Assembly: GCF_022539665.2 (NCBI RefSeq)
Contig: NC_081335.1
Location: forward strand, 8,840,449-8,904,448
From: Daphnia carinata
Lineage: Eukaryota; Arthropoda; Branchiopoda; Diplostraca; Daphniidae
Direction of reading: 5' to 3'
Length of the DNA: 64,000 nucleotides
Shown: positions 7,701 to 17,676 of the stretch, in pieces
Numbering within the stretch: position 1 is the first letter of the stretch
Layout: every line of letters starts with the position of its first letter
Made by a program: the position numbers and the translations under genes
The notes under the pieces: generated by a model
The model's database searches: none
Told to the model about the DNA's origin: nothing
What the model saw: only the letters and a program-made list of their open reading frames with translations

Positions 7701-7911
7701 ACTTCACTTAAACTGTAAATTGTAAATTTTTTTTTCTAGTTTAGTCAATGTAACTCTCTTTCACTTATTTTTGTTTCTGTGTTTAAAAGTATTATTGTCG
7801 TTTGTTTTTTTTTTTGCGTGTTTTTCCCCTTTTTACATATTTTGTGTCTTGTTTCGTGTGTGGGGATCTTCCTCCACTTTGGCCACTTAGTTTTTCATTG
7901 TCTGAGGGACA

Positions 7912-8961
7912 ATGGCTGCCAAGTGGCTCAATAGCGTAGATGTGGATTTCGGGTTTCAAAGCCCGAGATTGAGTATGCGTGCGGTGCATGGCTTCGTACG
8001 TAGTTTGAAAGTTGAGCCGCAGGATCTCTTAGGCCTAGTTGCTGTGCTAGATACGAGAAATCAGGTTGCTAGGCTTACGTTTACGTCAGAGGTATACACC
8101 TCAAATTTTGTGTCCCAACACAGTGGCATCGTCAGGACAGAATTGGAGGGGGAAGAAGTTTCAATAGTTATCAGGGATAGTAATATTCAGGAGAAATTTG
8201 TTCGGATTGCAGGAATTCCACAGAATCTAGATTTGGGAGTAGTCCAAACCCGTCTAAAAGAATTTGGAACAGTAATAGAAGCTCGGTGGGAACGCTATCG
8301 AGTGGTAGAGGACGAAGTTTTATACCCTGTCCTTGCCACTTGGATGATTGCACGTATGACACTGACTAAAAATATTCCATCATACTTAACTATTGGCAGT
8401 TATCGTGCCACGGTTAAGTATGATGGACAGAAACCCACTTGCAGACTTTGTGACGAGGAAACCCATTTTAGCTACAACTGCCCAACCTTACGACGGAACA
8501 AGGAACCTACCATTGCCCAAAAACCATTAGAAAAAGCCACCAAAAAGACAAAGACAATTACCGTAATCCCCGTCACTATTCCTTTAGTTGAAGACCCCAT
8601 AGTTTCCAAAGCCCTTCTCGAGTGTGGGTTGCAAGACCCACTCTCAGAAGGGGCTCCCCACCTTGAAACCCCATCCTCTCCAGCCCCACTAGTTCAACCC
8701 ACCGACAATCCCTTACCAAAGACCATTCCACTCCAAACCATAATACCCGAGACCCAACCCGGCACCTCTGAACCTATGATTGTTTCCATGGACTCGATCG
8801 AACCCGACATGGGGGACATTGAGACCATGGAAACCGACAAAACACCAGACCACGTTAAAGTCCCACCTGCAAACCGAAACAAAAGATTTAAACCCACCTT
8901 ACCCAACCAGAACCCTAAACCGACCTTACCCGTTACCCAACCCAAGAAACCCACCAAATGA
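7912..8961 (+). CDS. LINE ORF1 nucleic-acid-binding protein, copy B
   Basis: A 349-aa Gag-like protein expected to coat the element RNA. Residues about 95-172 (FVRIAGIPQNLDLG...) look like an RRM-like fold. A CX2CX4HX4C zinc knuckle follows (C177, C180, H185, C190), preceded by the IPSYLTIGSYRATVKYDGQ segment seen in L1/Tx1 ORF1 proteins. The C-terminal 150 residues are rich in Pro and Thr and end basic. The start is the first ATG after a long T-rich 5' UTR. The stop overlaps the ORF2 start (ATGA). It differs from copy C at residue 81 (Glu here, Lys there). The knuckle and context are clear; the RRM assignment is by eye. Confidence 0.94.
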   Translation: MAAKWLNSVDVDFGFQSPRLSMRAVHGFVRSLKVEPQDLLGLVAVLDTRNQVARLTFTSEVYTSNFVSQHSGIVRTELEGEEVSIVIRDSNIQEKFVRIAGIPQNLDLGVVQTRLKEFGTVIEARWERYRVVEDEVLYPVLATWMIARMTLTKNIPSYLTIGSYRATVKYDGQKPTCRLCDEETHFSYNCPTLRRNKEPTIAQKPLEKATKKTKTITVIPVTIPLVEDPIVSKALLECGLQDPLSEGAPHLETPSSPAPLVQPTDNPLPKTIPLQTIIPETQPGTSEPMIVSMDSIEPDMGDIETMETDKTPDHVKVPPANRNKRFKPTLPNQNPKPTLPVTQPKKPTK

Positions 8962-11900
8962 CTACAAACTTAAAAATCGCATCTATCAACATCGGAGGAA
9001 TTAAGTCAGTCGAGCGGCGTCAAATTCTTTTTAACTTTTGCAGGGACGGAAACTTAGATATTGTGGGACTTCAAGAGGTAGCATTTCATACTTGCCCAAT
9101 TATTGAAAGCCGCTACCATTTGTTGGCAAATGTCGGTCCCAAAAAAAATGGAACAGCCATTCTTATTAGACATGGTCTGAACTATTCTCGTTTACTGCTA
9201 GAACCTGACGGAAGGCTAATTTCTATTGACGTGAAATGTTTCACGTTCATTAACATCTATGCCCCGTCAGGTAGTCACGTTAAGACTGAGAGAAACAATT
9301 TCTTTCGACAAACCGTCCCTGCCTACACACTTACTACTCGACTGCCCTTCGTGTTGATAGGCGATTTTAACTGCGTTGACGACATCCAAGATAAGGCAAC
9401 AACCCAGTCTCTCCCTATCTCACCTAATGTCGTCAGCTATGCTTTGAAAGAGATGGTTACTGGTCTTGATCTAGTAGACATCTGGAAAAAGCTAAATTAT
9501 AACGAACCTGGTCATACCTTTCACTACCCTACCGGTTCTTCTAGGCTTGATAGGATATATGCTAGTCGATCCTTTGCAGACAAATTTTTAAATATTTGTT
9601 TGCAATCTTTATCGATTAGTGATCATCAGTCAGTACAATCTACTTTTACTTGCAATCTCGATCTCCCGCATCGTACTAGATCTCCTGCTGGGTTGTGGAA
9701 GTTAAATACTTCCATACTGTCAGAAGAAGGTTTTCAGAAATATGTCATTAACTTTATTCGGGAATCTGCCAATCATCCTCTTAGGGAAAGCAATGTAGCA
9801 AATTGGTGGGAGAGTGTCCTGAAACCGGGTATCAAGCGCATTTCGGTAGATTATTCTAGGCAAAGAGCTCGAATGGTTAGAGAAACCAAGTTTTTCTACC
9901 AGACTTGCATTCAGGAGATGGCCGAAGCAGATACCTTTGATTGGGTTGCCTTTCACCAGTTGAGGAAATTCTCAAAGTCTTGGGAGGAGAGCACACTCAA
10001 AGGGTATGGGATTCGTTCCCGCTGCTTTGAGGGCGAAGAAGTAGAGGAAGCTAATATCTTCCATGTTAATAGAGCTAGAATTAACTACCGCAAATGTCGC
10101 ATTGATAAGATCATTGCCCAAAATGGCACTTGCTTATCGACCAAAGAGGACATTTCCGCAGAAATTGTTTCCCATTTTACTAAAATTTTTAAAAACCAAC
10201 CTTCTCCTGACATACTGGCAGGGAATGATTTTTTAGAGGGAGTAAGAGATTGCTTGAAACCAAACCCAAACCTGACAGCACCAATTTCCCTTTTTGAGAT
10301 TCGATCTGCCCTGACAGCCATGAAATCAAACAAGTCCCCTGGCACCGATGGCATTCCTTACGAGTTTTACGTAGAATATTGGGACGAGATCGCACCCCAT
10401 TTCTTGGCTATGTTTAATCATATCCTGGAAAGGGAAACTCTGACGTCTTCGCAGGGACAAGCGGCGATTAGGCTAATACCCAAGTCGTCTGGACTTTGCG
10501 GGGTTTCTAATTTTCGGCCAATTTCTCTCTTGAACTGTGACTACAAAGTCATGGCATCTGTCTTAGCGAGACGTTTGAAGCAGACACTGTCATCTACCAT
10601 AGGGCCTCACCAAAAAGGTGGGGTACCTGGTAGATTGATTTTCGATAATTTAGTACTTTACAGAGATGTCATTCAATACGTTGATGACCGGGGATGCCAT
10701 GACTCTTCCAACTTTCCGATTCGGGGTATGGGCGCTGCCATTGTTGGAGTCGACTTTGAAAAGGCCTACGACCTGGTTAACAGGGAAGTCCTCTGGAGAA
10801 TTCTGGATGTCATGGGCTATCCCACCACTTTCGTCCGTTGGTTGCAGACGATGTACTCTGTAACAGGAATGTCAATCCTCAACGGATCGGAGGTGGCTGG
10901 GGTGATTTCTGACATTCAATCGATTCGCCAGGGATGCCCCCTATCTGTCCATCTTTTTGTACTATACATTGAGCCTTTGCTAGTGCGTTTATCTCATGTT
11001 CTCAAGGGCATATCATTATTTAATGAAAAACTCACTGTCAGAGCCTTTGTTGATGACGTCACCATTTTCATTTCTTGTGACGAAGATTTTACCAGGGCAG
11101 GACAAGTCATTGACTTGTTCTGTCAGTGGACAAAGGCAAGGATGAATAAAGAGAAAACGAAAGCCCTTGGACTTGGGAATTGGAGCTCTAGGTCCACTTG
11201 GCCTCTTGAGTGGCTTGTATCAGCACCAACATTGTCCCTCTTAGGAATTAAGTTCTCCCATTCCATAGTTGAGACAGCTAATAGGGTTTGGAGTGATGCA
11301 TTCGGCTCTCTAAATGGTATCCTGCGAGAGAATGCCTGTCGACGTTTCAATCTCTACCAGAGAGTAATTTTTCTCAAGTCGAAGGCTCTCTCCGGAACTG
11401 TGTTTATTGCACAGGTATTACCATGTAATCAAAATATGTCTGACCAGATTTTAAAGGCTGTTATGAAATTCCTATGGATGGGAAAAGTAGAAAGGCCGAA
11501 CAAAACTGTAATATATCGTTCTGTGAGCCAAGGGGGACTGGGAATGGTCAACACACACCTCTTTTACCGTTCACTTTTCCTCTGTCCCACGTATAGAATC
11601 CTTGTAGGCCCCAGTAGTCCAGAAAGCTCTCTACTTCGTTATTGGATGTCCTTCCCTCTCCGCACCTTACTTCCCATCTACAAGAACAACACCGCACCTG
11701 TAGCAGTCATGAAGAGGCCCAACTACCTTCAGGAACCCCTGCATCAGATTAAACAACTGTTCGCCGCTTCCATCCTGGTGCAGGGGAATCCAATGGTTCA
11801 CAGGAAAACATATAACCATTGGATCCTGGAGGTAATCACTCAGGGAAAGCTGGAGATCCTAAGGCCTCACCTGGATTGGCCACGAATCTGGAAGGAGACT

Positions 11901-12302
11901 GCAGCCCTGCCAAGCAACATCCGAGAGACCATGTTCCTCTTCAACCAGCGACTTCTCCCTACCAGGACCAGATGCCATCGGTTAGATCCCACCAAGGATG
12001 CTACATGCCCTATCTGCCTTCAACATCCAGAAACCGATGAGCATCTGACGTTCCAATGTCCTGCACGCCTCATCGTTTGGAGCTGGTTGGAGGGAACTTT
12101 GCGTCAAATGGGCTGCAGGTCGTCAAACGAAGACTTGATTCGTGGCCATTTTGGGCCAATAGGTAATCTCCGGCTAGCATTTACTCTTCTGGCTGCTTAC
12201 ATCTTCATCACCTGGAAATCAAGACTTCACCACCGCACACCTCGTCAAGAAGAAGTAGAGAGCTTATGGAAAACCCTTAATGCTCCCCAGAAAAAACCTT
12301 GA
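8958..12302 (+). CDS. LINE ORF2: AP endonuclease-reverse transcriptase, copy B
   Basis: Same 1114-aa architecture as copy A with all motifs intact (E40, GDFN, SDH, VDFEKAYD, FVDD, C-terminal CCHC). It has Lys62 instead of Asn, Leu instead of Met in the EGT(M/L)RQ segment, and a different C-terminus (KTLNAPQKKP against RTLRPPRKKP). These differences cluster in the last 200 bp, which marks a recombination or conversion breakpoint near 12099. ORF1 and ORF2 overlap by 4 bp. Confidence 0.97.
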   Translation: MTTNLKIASINIGGIKSVERRQILFNFCRDGNLDIVGLQEVAFHTCPIIESRYHLLANVGPKKNGTAILIRHGLNYSRLLLEPDGRLISIDVKCFTFINIYAPSGSHVKTERNNFFRQTVPAYTLTTRLPFVLIGDFNCVDDIQDKATTQSLPISPNVVSYALKEMVTGLDLVDIWKKLNYNEPGHTFHYPTGSSRLDRIYASRSFADKFLNICLQSLSISDHQSVQSTFTCNLDLPHRTRSPAGLWKLNTSILSEEGFQKYVINFIRESANHPLRESNVANWWESVLKPGIKRISVDYSRQRARMVRETKFFYQTCIQEMAEADTFDWVAFHQLRKFSKSWEESTLKGYGIRSRCFEGEEVEEANIFHVNRARINYRKCRIDKIIAQNGTCLSTKEDISAEIVSHFTKIFKNQPSPDILAGNDFLEGVRDCLKPNPNLTAPISLFEIRSALTAMKSNKSPGTDGIPYEFYVEYWDEIAPHFLAMFNHILERETLTSSQGQAAIRLIPKSSGLCGVSNFRPISLLNCDYKVMASVLARRLKQTLSSTIGPHQKGGVPGRLIFDNLVLYRDVIQYVDDRGCHDSSNFPIRGMGAAIVGVDFEKAYDLVNREVLWRILDVMGYPTTFVRWLQTMYSVTGMSILNGSEVAGVISDIQSIRQGCPLSVHLFVLYIEPLLVRLSHVLKGISLFNEKLTVRAFVDDVTIFISCDEDFTRAGQVIDLFCQWTKARMNKEKTKALGLGNWSSRSTWPLEWLVSAPTLSLLGIKFSHSIVETANRVWSDAFGSLNGILRENACRRFNLYQRVIFLKSKALSGTVFIAQVLPCNQNMSDQILKAVMKFLWMGKVERPNKTVIYRSVSQGGLGMVNTHLFYRSLFLCPTYRILVGPSSPESSLLRYWMSFPLRTLLPIYKNNTAPVAVMKRPNYLQEPLHQIKQLFAASILVQGNPMVHRKTYNHWILEVITQGKLEILRPHLDWPRIWKETAALPSNIRETMFLFNQRLLPTRTRCHRLDPTKDATCPICLQHPETDEHLTFQCPARLIVWSWLEGTLRQMGCRSSNEDLIRGHFGPIGNLRLAFTLLAAYIFITWKSRLHHRTPRQEEVESLWKTLNAPQKKP

Positions 12303-12656
12303 TTTCCTTTTTCGTTATTGTTATTATGTTTATATTGTTGTTTTTTGTTTTTGCATAGATTTTCATGTTCTAAATTGTCCACATTTGTTTATTTTTGTTT
12401 GTTTGTAATTAGCCCACATCAAAATTATTTGCATTTGTTTGTTTGTTTTTGTTTGTTTGTTTAGATTCTATCCCGACATTGCCAATTTTTTTATTTTATC
12501 TCTGTTCCCTAACATCGTCTGCACCCAAGAACCCTTGTAATTTTTTTTGTTTTTTTTTTGTTTTGTATTTTGTTTTGTTCTGTTGTAAAATACTGCACTA
12601 CCATGAGAATTAATTGTGAAAAAAAGGTTATTTTACAAAAAAAAAAAAAAAAAAAA

Positions 12657-12693
12657 ATGGGTGACCGCTTGGGAATACGAGATGCTGTTGGCA
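12657..12693 (+). pseudogene. 5S: 5S rRNA 3' fragment (nt 84-120)
   Basis: As at 3954-3991, but the junction base G83 is missing or absorbed into the poly(A). Downstream trailer GGTTTTTCTTTCATT. Confidence 0.93.
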
Positions 12694-12804
12694 TTGGTTT
12701 TTCTTTCATTAAGTAATTTTTTTGTTTCCACCAATACAATTTGTTGATGAACCATAAACTTGATCGTGTGGAGCATTTTACAGATGCCAAATAATTTGAA
12801 TTTG

Positions 12805-12888
12805 GCCGTGATCGTCTAGTGGTTAGGACCCTACGTTGTGGGGAAACGATAATCCGTAGTAACCCAGGTTCGAATCCTGGTCACGGCA
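12805..12888 (+). tRNA. tRNA-His: tRNA-His(GTG), 12-nt intron
   Basis: Identical in structure to the unit 1 copy; intron 12842-12853. Confidence 0.96.
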
Positions 12889-13290
12889 TTCTGAAGTTTG
12901 AAGGTAAAACACTATTTCATAGTAATTGGAAATGTTTCGATCGGTATTAATGTGAATTTTATCGATTTTATTGTCAAGTTAACGGGGACGGGTTCAGTGG
13001 AATTGTACTCCAAATTGAATCAATTCCTGCACGTTCATTTGATTTGGCGAAATGCACCGTAATATGCACACTTTAAATGAATTTTACCAGTCCATGGCGT
13101 GGTGTGGTCATAGGTGAAATATTTGTAAAGTGAACTATTATCTTTGTAGGTATGTGAATGTAAAAATGAGGGCAGCGAACTGTTAGATTTCAATGAAAAG
13201 CAGCACCTCTCTTGGTTTTCTTGATATCAACGTCCGTGCAGAATTGGCGAGAGAAAGGTTCAAGTAGTAGAGCCCTCTCATGTACAATTT

Positions 13291-13435
13291 AGCTTTGCGC
13301 AGTGGCAATATCATAATCAATGAGGGTTTACCGAGATGTGATTATTGCTAGTTGAAAACTTTAACCAATACCCCGCCACGAAGGAGTGAAATAATCTTCG
13401 TCGTCGGCAATTTTTGTTAGCTCCATCAGGAGCAG
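13291..13435 (+). ncRNA. U4: U4 snRNA
   Basis: As unit 1; GGGTTTACC version. Sm site AATTTTTG present. Confidence 0.96.
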
Positions 13436-13907
13436 ATTCCCTTAATGAACGTTAACATAGTTTTCCGTTAGTGATGGGCATTGTCTGCTAGGTTCTAGCA
13501 TTTAGCAAGCGATTAGTTACTCGTTCCCATGGATATCGAAGGCCGAAAAACTTGTAGAATTACTGAACGAATCGCACTTTGTTCAACTAAGCGAAAGAGT
13601 TCAATACAAAGTTTTAAGAACTAGCAGAAGACTTGTCCTTCGTTTTCTTACCCAATTCAGCTTACCGATTTCGTTTGCCCTAGACTGCGTTTATGTTTCA
13701 TCTAACCAGAATTAATTTAGTGCACAATCTAACGAAAAAATGATGTTTACATGAGCTTTACACAGCATCGTCTGTTTTACTCACTGTCTCAAATCTAACA
13801 GAAACCAGCAGTTGCTTTATGGTTGAATTTTTTGGGTTTACCATTGTTACTTTACCAAAGTGGTTTGAAGTTGTGAAATGAATAAATACCAACTACTTTC
13901 AGTTGAT

Positions 13908-14034
13908 ATTCACTCTGGTTTCTAATCAATACCCGGATAAATCTTTCGCCTTTTACTAAAGATTTCCGTGGTTAGGAGCACTGATGAGTCTATATGACTT
14001 ATTTTTCGATCGCCTGGTCTTTAGACTGGGCACC
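13908..14034 (+). ncRNA. U5: U5 snRNA
   Basis: As unit 1, with GTGGTTAGGAGCACTG after loop 1. Confidence 0.95.
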
Positions 14035-14138
14035 CCAATAAAACACAAATAAATTCTTGTACGTAACCTAGGGAGTAGCTTGGGTGCAAATTTCGGATGA
14101 AAATCGATAAAAGAATATTGAGGTGTCTAATTGCAAAC

Positions 14139-14258
14139 GCGGCCGAGGGCGCGAAGCGCCCGATGGCCGCAAATTCACGTAAATGTAAAGTGAAGCACGG
14201 TACTATCCACAATAGCAATTGAAAACGCGGCCGAGGGCGCGAAGCGCCCGATGGCCGC
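14139..14258. repeat. Pair of GC-rich hairpins
   Basis: Same 32-nt hairpin twice, same spacing as unit 1. Confidence 0.95.
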
Positions 14259-14557
14259 AAATTCAAACATTCTACCATTTCAAATCGAACTCACATTCAC
14301 ACAATTCGCTGTTCCATCCGAAGAAGTGAATTGAAAGCGAAAAACTTCAAAAAAAAAAAAAAAAAAAAAAAAGAAAAACTTCAAACGCCATTCAATATCT
14401 AGGATTCAGATTATTATTCCGCATGAGCTTTGCACATATATAACACTTTTCAAAAGTGCGGGGGGTCACTGCCGTTGTAGTATTTCACATCTGAAGTTCA
14501 AAGAAACACATAGAAATAACAATTTTCCTAATCGAAAAAAAAAAAGGAAGGAAAATG

Positions 14558-14850
14558 AAAGAGGTTTGACTGTTTCGCCGAGGCTAATCCATGTCGCACA
14601 TTCACGGGCGCGATCCTACTACTGCCCGACACGGGAACTTTTGGCTGCTAAGTTTCCCTCCTGGCCCGTTTCGCTCCTCCTTAGCTAACCTGCACCCATC
14701 AAACTCCTCCGATGGGTCCATGTTGATGACGAGCTTAGTGCGGACGCTCGATCAACATGCACGATCACGAAGTAGTGCTCCTCGTCTCAAGTCATCCACA
14801 CTATCAAGCCTCCCAGAAGCAGGATTACAGATGCGTGCCACACATCCAGC
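14558..14850 (-). ncRNA. 7SL: SRP (7SL) RNA
   Basis: Nearly identical to unit 1. It has AAGTAGTGC on the + strand, where units 3-10 have AAGTAGGGC. Confidence 0.96.
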
Positions 14851-15156
14851 TGGAGTATGTGTGTTCAGCTATCGAATGTATTTCTGCAAATGAGCACGAT
14901 GAAAGTAACTGGATGCCCTTCAAGAGACTACTACGTTTAATTTCCGTAGTGGTATAAATATCGTCGTTGTTTTGCCATCGGGTTGATAGTGGTAAATGAA
15001 CAAAACGCAAAGTGTCGCTGTGTAGCGTTTTTTGACAAGATTCACTTCTAGAATGAACTCGTTAACTAGCAAAACCACGGCAACTTTCGTATAGATACGT
15101 TAATGCTGTTTCATTTTGCATAATCTATTTATTCTTTAGCAACTGAATTCAACATT

Positions 15157-15379
15157 AAGATCATACTTCACAGGATCATTTCTGTAGTATATCTTGACTT
15201 GTTTCCCACCAGAAACATTCCTCCATTCAACCCGCGATGACGAGTAATGACGCTGGCTTCTGAGAGTGAAACAGGTTTCGGGTGTAACTACTTCTGTGGT
15301 TCCTGCTCGTAGCTATTGAGGACCGTTTCCGATGTTCCCTTGTGGTACACTGGAAGGAAACTAGCGTTTTCAGAGCGGT
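15157..15379 (+). ncRNA. U3: U3 snoRNA
   Basis: Same sequence and length as unit 1, apart from one substitution (CTTGACTTG for CTTGACGTG). Confidence 0.92.
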
Positions 15380-16034
15380 ATTTAAACAACCCAAAAAGAA
15401 ATGAATTTACTGGCATACGTAAACCCGTCGAACTCCATTACATCATAATCGATGTCGAAATTGCTAATGCACCCATGTTTAGATTTCAGTAATGAAACCT
15501 TGGGCACTTTTAATGAGAATTTTACACATTCGGGGGCATAGTATTTAGATGGGTGTCGTCCATTATTGGGTTCATGTAACATTGTTTAATGCTGTTAGGT
15601 TTTCTGTCTGTGTAACTTTAATTAAGTTGTAAATATTGCCGCGTTTCGTCTACCGTGGATTTGAGCTACGTACAAAACGTTTTACCAAGTTTCTAACTAA
15701 CACCTTCCTCTGTCTGTTTAATAGGCAGTTTAAAGTCTGCAGTACTCTCTACTAGGTGGAGTTCATCGAGTTAAATTCAGGGTGCTTTGCATTCAACAGC
15801 TTCCCAAATAACTTAATATTTGAACGACTCATCCTAATATAGCATTCCTATCAAAATAGAAGATAAAAACTTATGAGTTGTATTGGCTTTTAGCAGTGCC
15901 AGGTGGTGCTCTAGCAACAACCTGTTTTATTGATGAATTTCATTGTTTTTGGATAGGGGTTTGCTTTTTTTGTACATCAGTCAGATTTTCGAGAACAGCA
16001 TAGCATATAATACCCAGTAACTTGAATCTCAGTT

Positions 16035-16113
16035 ATCGCTTCTCGGCCTTTTGGCTAAGATCAAAGTGTAGTATCTGTTCTTATCAGCTTAATATCTGAT
16101 ACGGGTTCAAATG
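16035..16113 (+). pseudogene. U2: U2 snRNA 5' fragment (nt 1-79) fused to LINE
   Basis: As in unit 2. The junction sequence differs (ATGGGCCCCGG rather than ATGAATCCCCGG), so the U2 stem just before the leader has mutated since duplication. Confidence 0.93.
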
Positions 16114-16400
16114 GGCCCCGGTATATAGCTTGATAGATTTTTGACCAAGTGTTGCTTTTTTGATTACCTGAAACCTTTTCGGGCAATCTTGGCCCACTTC
16201 CTTACTAACTTTTCCTCTTCTCTCAATCCTTGACGGCTGGGTAATCGCTTACGTCGGCAGCCGGCGAGAAGGTGTGGTTCGACGTAAACTGCGCGGCGTC
16301 AATTTGACGTCGGCCTTCCGGTAGCCAACCCGGCCGTCAGCTCCCATTTCGTTCTTCACATTCCCCACACGTGCGTCACTGTTAGGCCCCCACATTAACA
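16114..16400 (+). promoter_or_regulatory. U2-like leader shared with the unit-5 LINE
   Basis: Same as 7412-7700: Sm-like ATTTTTG at 16137-16143, hairpin at 16162-16188. Confidence 0.8.
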
Positions 16401-16626
16401 ACTTCACTTAAACTGTAAATTGTAAATTTTTTTTTTTTCTAGTTTAGTCAATGTAACTCTCTTTCACTTATTTTTGTTTCTGTGTTTAAAAGTATTATTG
16501 TCGTTTGTTTTTTTTTTTTTTTTTTTTTGCGTGTTTTTCCCCTTTTTACATATTTTGTGTCTTGTTTCGTGTGTGGGGATCTTCCCCTCCACTTTGGCCA
16601 CTTAGTTTTTCATTGTCTGAGGGACA

Positions 16627-17676
16627 ATGGCTGCCAAGTGGCTCAATAGCGTAGATGTGGATTTCGGGTTTCAAAGCCCGAGATTGAGTATGCGTGCGGT
16701 GCATGGCTTCGTACGTAGTTTGAAAGTTGAGCCGCAGGATCTCTTAGGCCTAGTTGCTGTGCTAGATACGAGAAATCAGGTTGCTAGGCTTACGTTTACG
16801 TCAGAGGTATACACCTCAAATTTTGTGTCCCAACACAGTGGCATCGTCAGGACAGAATTGGAGGGGAAAGAAGTTTCAATAGTTATCAGGGATAGTAATA
16901 TTCAGGAGAAATTTGTTCGGATTGCAGGAATTCCACAGAATCTAGATTTGGGAGTAGTCCAAACCCGTCTAAAAGAATTTGGAACAGTAATAGAAGCTCG
17001 GTGGGAACGCTATCGAGTGGTAGAGGACGAAGTTTTATACCCTGTCCTTGCCACTTGGATGATTGCACGTATGACACTGACTAAAAATATTCCATCATAC
17101 TTAACTATTGGCAGTTATCGTGCCACGGTTAAGTATGATGGACAGAAACCCACTTGCAGACTTTGTGACGAGGAAACCCATTTTAGCTACAACTGCCCAA
17201 CCTTACGACGGAACAAGGAACCTACCATTGCCCAAAAACCATTAGAAAAAGCCACCAAAAAGACAAAGACAATTACCGTAATCCCCGTCACTATTCCTTT
17301 AGTTGAAGACCCCATAGTTTCCAAAGCCCTTCTCGAGTGTGGGTTGCAAGACCCACTCTCAGAAGGGGCTCCCCACCTTGAAACCCCATCCTCTCCAGCC
17401 CCACTAGTTCAACCCACCGACAATCCCTTACCAAAGACCATTCCACTCCAAACCATAATACCCGAGACCCAACCCGGCACCTCTGAACCTATGATTGTTT
17501 CCATGGACTCGATCGAACCCGACATGGGGGACATTGAGACCATGGAAACCGACAAAACACCAGACCACGTTAAAGTCCCACCTGCAAACCGAAACAAAAG
17601 ATTTAAACCCACCTTACCCAACCAGAACCCTAAACCGACCTTACCCGTTACCCAACCCAAGAAACCCACCAAATGA
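16627..17676 (+). CDS. LINE ORF1 nucleic-acid-binding protein, copy C
   Basis: 349 aa, identical to copy B except Lys81 for Glu81. RRM-like region and CCHC knuckle (C177, C180, H185, C190) intact. Preceded by a T run of about 20 nt in the 5' UTR. The stop overlaps the ORF2 ATG by 4 bp. Confidence 0.94.
   Translation: MAAKWLNSVDVDFGFQSPRLSMRAVHGFVRSLKVEPQDLLGLVAVLDTRNQVARLTFTSEVYTSNFVSQHSGIVRTELEGKEVSIVIRDSNIQEKFVRIAGIPQNLDLGVVQTRLKEFGTVIEARWERYRVVEDEVLYPVLATWMIARMTLTKNIPSYLTIGSYRATVKYDGQKPTCRLCDEETHFSYNCPTLRRNKEPTIAQKPLEKATKKTKTITVIPVTIPLVEDPIVSKALLECGLQDPLSEGAPHLETPSSPAPLVQPTDNPLPKTIPLQTIIPETQPGTSEPMIVSMDSIEPDMGDIETMETDKTPDHVKVPPANRNKRFKPTLPNQNPKPTLPVTQPKKPTK

Larger units (their letters stand above)
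7412..12656 (+). mobile_element. Composite Tx1-like LINE, copy B (complete)
   Basis: 5.25-kb element: U2-derived leader (7412-7700), T-rich 5' UTR, ORF1, ORF2, 3' UTR and about 20-nt poly(A). The left end is in U2, the right end in 5S at nt 83-84. Compared with unit 4, 1272 bp of host array (U2 nt 80 onward, U1, 5S nt 1-82) is missing. The AATAAA of the other copies is AAAAAA here. The ORF2 3' end and 3' UTR differ clearly from copies A and C, while the rest is nearly identical. Confidence 0.93.
7333..16034. repeat. Array unit 2 (LINE copy B)
   Basis: 8.70-kb unit: U2 5' fragment, complete composite LINE, 5S 3' fragment, tRNA-His, U4, U5, hairpins, SRP RNA (-), U3. U1 and intact U2 and 5S are absent. 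Spacers as in unit 1. Confidence 0.95.
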
